Shown: in pieces, positions 10,621 to 20,827 of the stretch
How positions within the stretch are numbered: the stretch's first letter is position 1
Layout of the letters: each line of letters begins with the position of its first letter
Assembly (NCBI GenBank): GCA_035771165.1
Contig: JAWNZC010000220.1
Location: 462,501-526,500, forward strand
Source: Paragorgia papillata
Taxonomy: Eukaryota > Cnidaria > Anthozoa > Scleralcyonacea > Coralliidae
Length of the DNA: 64,000 bases
Direction: 5' to 3'
The notes under the pieces: generated by a model
Database searches by the model: none
Seen by the model: the letters and a program-made list of their open reading frames with translations, nothing else
Told to the model about the DNA's origin: nothing
Made by a program: the position numbers and the translations under genes

Positions 10621-13013
10621 AACTAGCAGCACCACAAACACCACCAACGACAACAAGGACAACACCATGATGTTGACAACACATTGTTCACCAAGTGCAG
10701 TACAACATGACAACAACATTGTTTACATCTCGCGCGGTTGGCAATTTGAAATAGGTTAATTGTGCGTTTTAGGCGTATTCAACAACAACAACAACAACGT
10801 TTATTTAGCACTATCATGTGACAAAAGAAAAATCGTTAAACTGACGAAAGTTTGAATTAAAACGAAGTGCAGGACAACTGTAATAACCATAGGGGCTAAT
10901 CGAGACTAAAAATTCCAGAGTAGCGTAAAGCGAACTGTATAAGACACTGTTGCATAGCATTTTGGCCGAATAATTAAATATGCAATCTTGTACGCAGGTA
11001 AATACCGTAATTTCTCTATTAAGCCCACAGGGGGCTTATTATTATTCAAGCTTCTTGGTGGGGGGGGGGGGGACTTAATAAAGAGGTCCTATTAGAGAGA
11101 AGGGGGGCTTATTTCAAATAAGTACGAAAAGTCTGATTCTCTTTTATTTATCAACTGATTTGGGTAAAAAAACTGGAAATGATTGGCGTTGTATGCATTC
11201 ATGTCAGCCACATAGAATGTCTCTAGTCGAGATTCTTCTAGATCATTTCAAAAAAGACGTACGTGTTTTGAAGTCAATTAAATTAAACTGAGCTTTGATT
11301 TAATACTGAAGCTACGTCCACACGTATACGTTTTCGTAGCGTTTTCGAATGATTAGAACGATGTACGTATTCTGGCTTAATTATAGAGCCAGAACAAATA
11401 TATATGCGTTCTTTTAACGTCGAAACAATGGTCGTTCTAATTTTCTTAGCTCTAGGGCGAGAACAAGCTCTCCCTCGCATCGGAAGTCGGACTTAACCTC
11501 CCCCGATGTCGAACGCACGTCGCGACGTCGACTCGACGTAAATTGAACGTTGAGACGTTGAGACAACAACATACAGTCTTGTTGCCATTTAGCTCTATAA
11601 TTAGAAGGTCGTAAAATATGCCTGCGGTTTGATGTACGTGTCAGCGTTAACCACAGCGTTCTAAATTTAACTAAAGGAATCTTGTCTTTGTATTTAACCA
11701 CACGCCCAAAGGCCAGGCTATTTTGGTTATCCGCAAAAACATGTTCTTTTTTTTAAGAAAGTGTTTAATATCAGGCTTTTATGACTTTTAAGGAATGCTC
11801 TATAGTCTATACAATTACACGCTATTAACACTTTGAAGCCTGAAGACGAGTCTTAGGCTAACGCCAGACGATTTTATTCAGCACAGGGAGAGGGAGAGGC
11901 CTCAAAGTGTTTAATAACGTAGACTGGACTTTCGGAGTTTGTGAAATATCTACTAACCACATGTTGTTTTAGCCGCATTGTTTCCAAAGTTTCAACAACA
12001 ACGTATATTGTCTATATATATTTTCTTTGTTCAAACAACAAAGACCACAACTGTCGTCATTTTTTTACTTCCGCCCTCACCCATATCTTACTAATAATAA
12101 ACGAAGGTATTGAGGTATATATCATATAAATATACACAAACAAACGAATCAGTGATGGATATTTCTGGAAAGATCGCATGCCTTTTGTGTCTGGTGCGGG
12201 GTCATGACGCCTTCGAAAATGTCAACAAAACAATTTAGTTTGATTGTTGACGTGCTTTTCCGATGGTTTAAATCAATAAGGTCTTCTATTAGGAAGTTTC
12301 TGGTAGTGACTGATCACGTTTTGCTTTGAGTTCTACCATACAATACAATACAATACAATACAATACAATACAATACAATACAATACAATACAATACAATA
12401 CAATACAATACAATACAAAAAATAGAAAAAGACCATTTTATCTTTGTGTCCTTTTATCTCATTTTGTCTTTGTGTTTTCAAAATATTTATTTTCGGATTG
12501 CGTTCTACGTAAATCAATAATTGCTGAGTATGAATACAGGCTATAATTTGGAATAATTTAGTCAAACACTGAACTTGACAATTGTCGAGATCTACGGATA
12601 ACGCTTGTAACTAGAATAAGTCTGTTTGCCAATTCATTGTAAGGTAATGTCCACAACAGGAAAGGTTGTTAAGTGAAACCAAAACATTAGCTTGAAGAAT
12701 GTAGTTAGGTCTTTCTATTGCTTTCTTCGACATGCGTTCATTTCCCATACCAGGAAACAATTCTATTGGGTTGGGCAAGGTCGGCACTTGTATACTTCTA
12801 GATAATTCCTGAACGGCTTCCGGTCACCTAGAATTCCACAGCCCTGTTCTTAAACCTAGCTCAAACGAGAAAGTCGACTTTGGCATGTCTTAAATTATAT
12901 TAAAAAGTTTTAGTTGTATAGGTGTGTAATGTACGACGGATTCGTAGCTATTAAAGGAGAGAGCTAGAGTAAAGCGGGCCGATCGAGCCCACCAAAAATA
13001 ATTTGATCGGTCC
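10621..13013. other. intergenic stretch without a recognised gene
   Basis: I see no convincing exon here. It holds a TIR-like repeat at 11,001-11,130 (TACCGTAATTTCTCTATTAAG with a G-run and the motif GGGGGCTTATT) and an (AATAC)n tract at 12,338-12,418. The rest is AT-rich unique sequence. Short open frames at 11,283-11,701 resemble no protein I know. Confidence 0.6.
12338..12418. repeat. (CAATA)n pentanucleotide microsatellite
   Basis: Sixteen uninterrupted copies of a 5-bp unit. Confidence 0.97.
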
Positions 13014-13385
13014 TTTAAAGTGCACATGAAACGAAAATTAAGTTTGTCTTATTTGAAAGAACACTTAAAATTATAGAGTAACATTTTTTGAATATTTTTC
13101 CTTGCTTCGTTCTTGAGATATTTCAGTTTGTTTGATAAAAATAATTCGAAGGAAGCATGTGCGTGTGTTTCGCCCAGAACACTAAACAGGTAGATTTTCA
13201 AGTGATTATATTTAACAATACATTATGCACGCGTGACGTCGCAACATGTAACATTTACATCAAACAAACTGAAACATCTCGACAACGAAGCAAGGAAACG
13301 AAAAACTGCAAAATATATTACTTTATCATTTTAAGTGTTCTTTCAAATAAGACAAACTTAATTTTCGTTTCATAGGCACTTTAAA
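13014..13385. mobile_element. foldback/MITE element with ends TTTAAAGTGC
   Basis: The left arm starts TTTAAAGTGCacATGAAACG and the right arm ends with its near reverse complement (GCACTTTAAA at 13,376-13,385). The arms are about 125 bp and share ATTAAGTTTGTCTTATTTGA. There is no coding capacity. The terminal sequence is shared with the element at 58,001-58,315. Confidence 0.8.
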
Positions 13386-13659
13386 AACAAATTGAAGGAA
13401 TCTATTTATCATGCACTCGTTATGTATACTTAATGCCCCCCGAATAATTTCTTAGCCTCTCTGCAAGCATTGAATAATTGTTTTATTTGATTTGTCACAA
13501 TTTACAAGTTTTACAATTATATATATTTATGTAGGTTCATCAAGTAACCATTGTTAACTGAGAGGTTAGCAATTAATTACTTAGCTACGGGCTTGGCCGT
13601 GTACGAGGAAACACAGAAGATTTCCTATGCATGACAATTGAATAAAAGTGCTTAAACTT

Positions 13660-13903
13660 TAACATGACAAACAACAGCAGAAACAACAACAAGAGCAGCA
13701 ATGATAATCATGATCAACAACAACTACAGCAACAACAACGTTAACAGCAACAATTAACAACAACAGCACCAACAACAAAATAACAATAACAACAGCATCA
13801 ACACAACGACAACAACAGTATCAACAACAACAGCAACAGCAAGAAAAACAACAACAGCAGCAGCAGCAACAACAACAGCAACAGTAGCAGCAGCAACAAC
13901 AGC

Positions 13904-13937
<34 letters not shown>

Positions 13938-14115
13938 GCAGCAGCAGCAGTAGTAGCAGCAACAACAACAACAGTAGCAACACAACAACAGCAGAAACTA
14001 CGACAACAACAGCAGCAAGAACAACAACAACAGCAGCAGCAGCAGCAGCAGAAACTACGACAACAACAGCAGCAGCAGCAACAACAACAACTAACAACAA
14101 CAACAGCTTAACAGA
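13660..14115. repeat. CAA/CAG trinucleotide tract
   Basis: Imperfect (CAACAG)n-type sequence with a short internal higher-order repeat (CAGAAACTACGACAACAACA seen twice). Similar tracts are at 10.0 kb and 41.6 kb. Confidence 0.93.
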
Positions 14116-14734
14116 AAGATACGGGAGAGAGGAAAGAAAGGAGGGGTAGATCAATACTCAAACGTGCGCTGTTAGCCTGTGAATACAGCCGCTCTTTCAT
14201 CGACTCCTAGTTCGCTATAGGCAGTTCGCTATATCCAGATTAATAAACGAGCTCACTAGTAAAATAGTAAAGTAACAAAGGCAAAAGATAAATCGGAGTT
14301 GGTATATCGATGTTCCAATTATATATGTCAGTTATATAATCCTTGCAAGATCAGAATTGTACTCGAAGAGAGAATATTGAAACGAACAAACGGAAACTAA
14401 TAAAATTGTTTTTTCCAAACAATTGAATTCTTGGTTTTAGAACGGCACGTGGGCGTCGAAACTGAAAGGAAAATTCAAAGACAAAGACTTCCTACACTTC
14501 CTGAAATCCTATTATGGAATGAATATCTCGTCTTGAAGCAACAACCACCCTCACTTCACTTCATTCCAGTTTTTAAGCAATTTCTCAAGTGTTTGTGACC
14601 GAAAGGAAATAGAGGCAAATTTTTGAAATAGTTTAGCGTCCAGATCGATTTTTGGTCACGGAAAATTTAAGTGTAGAATGTATACATTGTATTTTTAAGA
14701 TTAAATCAAGACCACTTGCGGAAAATGCGACATT
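14116..14734. other. intergenic stretch with one weak exon candidate
   Basis: This is mostly unique AT-rich sequence. A possible plus-strand terminal exon (14,441-14,536) follows a good 3' splice site (TTGGTTTTAG) and reads NGTWASKLKGKFKD, then FLHFLKSYYG, then a stop. I do not recognise the protein and find no partner exon. Confidence 0.3.
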
Positions 14735-15470
14735 AAGGCCTTCCGTTTAGAAATCGAATCGGCGACACTGCATGCGATTCCAGTGCAGTGCTTTGGCCAT
14801 TGAACTATACAGAGCAGTGGCGTCGTGGCCGGGGAGGCGGGGCTACAGCCCCCAACTATTTGATATTTGTCGGAAATTTTCAAAATTTTGTGGTTGTCGG
14901 AAAACTTCATCATCAGTTGACAATAGATTGTTTACAATAATGTAATGACATTGACTTACTAGATCGGCTTATTTCGGCCAGTTTGTTCATGTTGTCTTCA
15001 TGTTGTCAGCCACAGTGAACTCACATTATCCTGCCTATTTCATTATAAAATAAGTTAGCGCGTGAACAACAGAACAAGGCAAATTTCGCTGGATAACTTC
15101 GCGTTCTTGTCGGCCGCTTTTTTAAGCCTGTGTACTTCATGACAAAATAATAGGCATACAGGGAGTCTTGTAGTTGTAAATATTAAGTGTGGAAACGTAA
15201 CATCTATATTAAAGTGATCAAACTTCCATGTCCTGGACTGTTAGCCTAATGCTATATTTTCTTCTGCGTGGACACGGAACGTATAATTTAGATTGAAGTG
15301 ATTCAAACCTGTAGACTGTTAACCTACTGTATACTGTAGATTTTTAGATCAGATCAGATCAGATTTTGAAAAATTAAGAAAAAATACACCTGTCGGAAAA
15401 TTTTGGACTTGAGCCCCCCCCCCCCTGTTGAACAGCTCCCACGACGCCACTGATACAGAGGCCATTGGGT
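14735..15470 (-). mobile_element. tRNA-derived SINE (tRNA-Ala-like), split by a hAT-type element
   Basis: On the minus strand the sequence resembles a tRNA head with a GTTCAATTCC-like B-box. It is similar to the copy at 37,036-37,138. The head is interrupted after 14,814 by the 638-bp element and resumes at 15,461. Confidence 0.6.
14815..15452. mobile_element. non-autonomous hAT-type element, 638 bp, exact 8-bp target duplication
   Basis: The ends are CAGTGGCGTCGTGG and CCACGACGCCACTG, a perfect 14-bp TIR. ATACAGAG is duplicated at 14,807-14,814 and 15,453-15,460. There is no transposase frame. It is nested in a tRNA-derived SINE. Confidence 0.93.
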
Positions 15471-15577
15471 TATAAATCCATGTCCTATATTCACGAATTT
15501 ATTGGTGAGGACTAGGGTGTGTGTTGGGGTCAGGCTTTCATGAAGTACCTGGGTTATTTAGGACATGGAATTATTAC
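15470..15577. mobile_element. 108-bp MITE, copy 1
   Basis: It begins TTATAAATCCATGTCCTA and ends with the near-inverse TAGGACATGGAATTATTA. It is almost identical to 15,983-16,090. Confidence 0.8.
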
Positions 15578-15982
15578 CGGCCATTGTACGTCAAGAGCTT
15601 GGTATGCCTTTGATGTATATTACAAGTCATATTTGATATTTCATATTTGATATTTCATTTGATTTAATACCCTTTCATGCATGCGCAGTGTAATTGTTGT
15701 GGAACATTCTTTATGTTTTTACTCTGCCTAACGCCAGACGATTTTACTCGTCAAGGGGAGAGGCCTCGAAAAGCCATACACGAAAGGGTATAAACAGAGA
15801 TTTTTGGTTAAGGAAAATTCCGACAACCAAGGACAAGTTGCAAAAATGTGACATCAAGTTTTACCGACTGGAACCAACCCGCGATCCTCTCCATTGGGAT
15901 CTCTGTGTTTAAATAGCTCTCGCACGATAGACAGCTACATTGCTCTGAAAAGTTTCGAGGGCCTGGACATTCCTATATAAAG

Positions 15983-16090
15983 GTTATAAATCCATGTCCT
16001 ATATTCACGAATTTATTGGTTAGGATTAGGGTGTGTGTTGGGGTCAGGCTTTCATGAAGTACCTGGGTTATTTAGGACATGGAATTATTA
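15983..16090. mobile_element. 108-bp MITE, copy 2, with target duplication
   Basis: Same sequence as 15,470-15,577 with few differences. CCTATATAAAG flanks both sides (15,972-15,982 and 16,091-16,101), consistent with a duplicated target of about 8-11 bp. Confidence 0.85.
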
Positions 16091-16157
16091 CCTATATAAA
16101 GCTAGCCAAATCAAAAGTCTTGCGCTAATCAGGGGGTTGGGGTGAGCGTTGGATGAC

Positions 16158-16456
16158 AGGTTCTGAGCTATCATTACCTTCAAATTATGAAGCTTAACCA
16201 ACATTAAAACCACCATCTGATTGGACAACCTTTTAAAACGAATCCTCACCCCCATACCACCCCCCGGTAATGACGCCCCCCGGAAACCCTAAACCTAATC
16301 ACAACCCTCCGGAAAAATGTGCCTGCTCTCAAACCCCGACCACAGCACCCCTCTAGGATTTTTAGCTTTATGTGTTCAAGATTAACATCCCGCATGTGGG
16401 ATGGTTATATTAGATGGTTAAGCTTCATATTTTGTAACCGATGATACCTCAGGTTC
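16158..16456. mobile_element. probable TIR element
   Basis: Inverted repeats of about 40 bp: left GGTTCTGAGCTATCAT, then ATGAAGCTTAACCA; right TGGTTAAGCTTCAT, then ATGATACCTCAGGTTC. The interior is C-rich and non-coding. Confidence 0.6.
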
Positions 16457-19400
16457 TTGATCACTCTGCAGGTCACAATGCATCCTTTTGGCTTTTGTCT
16501 CATTCTCCAGTCCTCGGCCGAGTGAAGAAAGCTGTTATACAAGATACGCATGCGCAGCCATTCTTGAAGATACTTATCACAGATGGTCCTCGTTTACTGC
16601 AATGACTACAAATAAAACAAACGTTGTTTTCAGACTGTTTTATTTGAAGACTTACTCGGTTACCCAGGCTGGGTTTTTCCAATGTAAACACGATTGACCA
16701 ACCGCTCTGGCACGCCTGGCATTAAAAGCTTCGTACACGCGACAAAAATTTTTTATCAGCCTTTTTCGATATATTAACAATTCACAAGTTCTACTTGTTC
16801 ATGTACAGTTCATATTTCTGAAAACAATGAGACTTCGTGTCTCACCGGAATTGATAAATTACGCATTTAGCACAACAAGCAAGCCAGCCCTTCTCATGTA
16901 AAAAATAAAAAAAATCATCTTGGCAAAGCGAGCTGGCTCGGGTACCCAATAACGTTGATGACGTCCTTGTGTTTTTGATTGGGCGTTTTAAGTAGCTGTG
17001 CGGTATTAAGTGCAGCCCTTAAAGAAACATATTTTTTGATACTATTAAAAACATGCATTCAATACAACCCTGAACTATAGAAATGCCTCAAAATATCAGT
17101 TTTAATGAAGCATTGAAGCCTGGGAAGTACTTGAGATGCAAAACGTTGAGCTGAGAACGCTGGAAAATCCGATGGGAACACTCCCCTTGCGTGGCTACGT
17201 TAGGAAAATTGCCAAGTTTTCGGATGGACAAGGAAGCGGAATGAATGTTTCCCACGTGAATACGGCTATCACAAGCCAAACGCCAACACGTCGATAACAA
17301 TCCATTCCAAAATACAATATATGACACCTTTATATAAACAGCAGAGAAGCTTGCTTTTCATAAGTCTTGTCTAGCCTGCCGATAACCTTGCAAATTATTA
17401 GATAAAACCGTTTAAACCCAAGAAACGACCCAAGAAATAATAAAAGCAGAGTGTTGCCTAGTGTTTTAGATACAGAGCAAAGTGCATAAAAGGTGGTAAA
17501 TTAACTGCGCCGGAAAATATTATTCTATAACGAAATATATATCTATAACGAAATAATGACGTTTCAAGCGGAGCCCTTCATCAGACTTTAAAATATGAAA
17601 TAATACCCAAAGATAGATCAGAATATTAACTCATTCCTGTCCGAGGGCTTCCCCAGAGGTGAATAAAATCGTCTGGCGTTAGCCAGAATAAAATACTAAA
17701 GACCAATTCGGACAGGAAAGAGTTAGAGAGATAGTTTATAACTCATTCCTGTCCGAGGGCTTCCCCAGAATAAAATACTAAAGACCAATTCGGACAGGAA
17801 AGAGTTAATTAATATACGTAGAGTCGTGTCGTATCTTGGGTTTACAAGAAGTACAGTTGTTTTTCTGCATGTATGTGACTTATTTTGTTGACTTTCTCTC
17901 TCAGAAACTCTTTGACGGAATGTGGTTTGTTTTGCAAAGACATGCAGTCAGCCACTGAGCTGACATTACGTACAGCACCTCTAATCAGGGCTGGGAGGAT
18001 TACGTATAAGCGGCGACTGATAATCCAGTTCACGTCACGATGGCACGTATTTTTAGGTAGGACGTCAGTCAACATGGCCGTTTATGTACATGTTTGGTCT
18101 TACGACAGGTAACCATGACAACCGCGTGGCGGTAAAAACTACACCGCTCGAGTACTTTGTTTACGAATTGCTGGTCTGACTAAAAGACATACAACAGGTG
18201 GCGATGTGATCTGGGAATAAATGACAGCTGTGATGCAATGGTTATAATTAATTTTACTACGAATTTCTAATCCGATGAGTCACGACTTATTTTCTTCGAC
18301 TTCGTGAATTTAATATTCACGATCCAATCACTTTTAATTTTGGGAAGAAAAATCCAAAATTTCAATTTTTTCTTGTTATGCATTAGCATACAACAAATTT
18401 TTCTGTAGAGTTCGGTTCCGTATTTCTTGGTCCTTAAGTCCTTGACAAAGCCAGTAAAGCAGCTGCGTATCCAACAAGGAAAATTGTCGCCGGACACCGT
18501 CAGCTAACAATGCTTAATATACAATACCATGAAATTTCCTAATTATCTGTTTTTGCTTCTATTGCGTTGCCCTGCCGTGACTTTATCGACAAAGTTTCGG
18601 GACAAATTTTGCTAATTTAAAAGCCGCTTTAGCAGATCTTGTACAAAGACGGTTTATCGACTTGTCTGATCTTCACGCAAACACGCATATAAAACGAAAG
18701 TTGACAAGTGGGAGCTGTCATTTTACGGGATCGCGTGCGCTGTGCTTAATTTGGTTTGTTTGTCTTTCATGGCGCGGAAAAGGCAAGGCTCGCTTTGGCG
18801 CGAAACTACTTTTTCGTTTCTCTCTTTCGTTAGCCCACGTTTAGTTACCCCGGTTTAAAAAGGCTTCGAAATTATACACATTCTAGATTATTCTTTCCTA
18901 AGTCAAAAAACATATGTATTTCTTTTTTAATTATTGATATTGAGTAAATTGAAGGTTTTGCAAGAATCAAGATGAAAATTCTGCATCCCTCTCAAAGATA
19001 TCTTTCACAAATTAGCTCCTTGAAGCCTAAAAGAATTCGATACGATATTACGTTTTGCCGTTTAAGTATTTATACAAGGAATTAAGGAATTGTCAAATTA
19101 ATATCTTATACCGCTCCTTATAGCACATTTCACGCATCCGATCCGAACTCCGAACTCCGAAAGTGTAGATGGCGAAAACGTCAGCGTTATTTTTAGAAAT
19201 AAATTATTTCCTGCCGAGATAATAATTATTCTTCTAATCAATCCATGAATACTAATTAATCAATTTTATTAATGCATCGTTGTCGGCGCACATCACCCCC
19301 CGGAATTTGAGAACAGCATTTCTTGGATCAAATTTCGCGGTCCACGCTTGGCTAGCATTGTTGAACTTTTGGTGTTTGCCTTGAGGTAATTATTAATTGG

Positions 19401-20827
19401 CAGAAAAACACGTCGGTTGTGTAAGTTCTTTAGCTAAAGCATTGATATTAGTTTTCTTCGGATCCATCAAACGATCGAAATGTCGGTTTGTAGTCACAAG
19501 CACAAGCTTGTTTTGGTACGGTTCGGGATCGGCAGACTTCAAACAATACATGAATGACAATAGACGCGCACATTAAGTATTTTGCCGGTGGGTTTTTGCC
19601 CGACAAAATTTCACCGGGGTTTGCATGTCGTGTGTTGTGTTTAACTGCTGCCACGATGGTCGGGAATAGATTATTCACGTCCGGTTGCTTTTTACAGAAT
19701 GTAAATATGGAACGTGCTGTTCGAGTTCGTGCACTGCCAAAGGCTCTTGGGTTTCATGACGTCGTTACGTTTAAAGACGTCTTGAGTGACTGAGTGAGGA
19801 GTGGCGAAAATGGATTGTAGATAAAAATGCGCGCTGGGTTTCTGACTCCTTTTTCGAGGCGTTAAACGTGGAAGTTCTCCAGCGAACTTGTTTTAAGAAG
19901 TCTATTTCGTGGGCAATGTGATCACATGATTCGCGAAATGGCTGAGCCACTTATTCAATCTCAAGTATGCTTACATTTTCGACATCAAAATCAACATCTG
20001 TATGACATCTGAATAACCCCCTATTGTTGTTAATCTCCTTATTTGGTAAACGAACATCTTTAGGCCGAGTCCACGGTACGCTAGAGCCAGCGGTGTTCGC
20101 GTTTTAATAACCGTTTCGCATCCTTTGGCATTATTGTATAAAGCAAGGAGATAAGAGGTGTGTGGCAAATACCTGTTGGCATCTCGCTTTTAATCGGTTA
20201 GCGTCTGGCGCACAACGATCAGTTAGTGTGTTCTTGCCACGCTTGTGTGTACTACCAACAAAAAAGAATTGTTCTACTATCAACGATTTCATCAGACAAA
20301 GCTTTTGGACCCGAACGCTTTCGTCCAGCGGGGCCGATCTTTTGGTTGTTCGGCGCTTAATACATTGTTGGGTTGTGTCGCAAAACATTTGGATCGGATA
20401 GTCAGGCGACGACAAATATCGAATCTTGGTTTGACAGGATTGACGGGCAATTTTTCCCCCGCCTCTGTTCATCGTTTTGGGTGCTCGGGGTTTGCGGTTG
20501 GATGTGAATGTTTGCGAGAGTTCCGTCTAACAGTGCGACAGGGGAGAGATTTATTGGCCATCCAAGAGAACCTAACGAGAATATTATTTCAAGAGACGCT
20601 TTTTAACTTTATTAATTAACGGCGACAGGATTCCTTTCATTAACATTATTGGATGTTGCCGTCATTTCGCCAGTTTTGCTACTAGTGTTCGCGCGTCGAT
20701 CTGTCAGAGGAATGAGTGATATTTCGAGCAGTATTTGAGGTTTTCGTCCGATCGTCTCGATTCGAATCCCTGAAGGATTTAAACGCGGGGGTTTTTTTTT
20801 CGCAAAGAAAATAATCGGATTTCGACG
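16457..20827. other. intergenic stretch upstream of RAPGEF1
   Basis: I see no recognisable coding exon. Small open frames (17,088-17,327; 19,448-19,793; 20,131-20,619) look like chance or untranslated leader. Two short TIR elements lie at 17,626-17,725 and 17,739-17,808, and a partial copy of the GTAGAGTGCTG family lies at 17,450-17,590. From about 20,050 the sequence becomes more CpG-rich, which may mark the RAPGEF1 promoter and 5' UTR. Confidence 0.5.
17626..17808. mobile_element. two adjacent TIR mini-elements (about 100 bp and 70 bp)
   Basis: Both have ends AACTCATTCCTGTCCGA and TCGGACAGGAAAGAGTT. The second (17,739-17,808) is the first with the GCCAGACGATTTTATTC-type core deleted. Thus it shows an internal deletion derivative beside its parent. 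Confidence 0.75.

Noticed and set aside
9989..10622. Poly-Leu/Val/Cys minus-strand frames (up to 172 codons)
   Set aside because: They are translations of the AAC/ACC tract; no start context or conserved motif.
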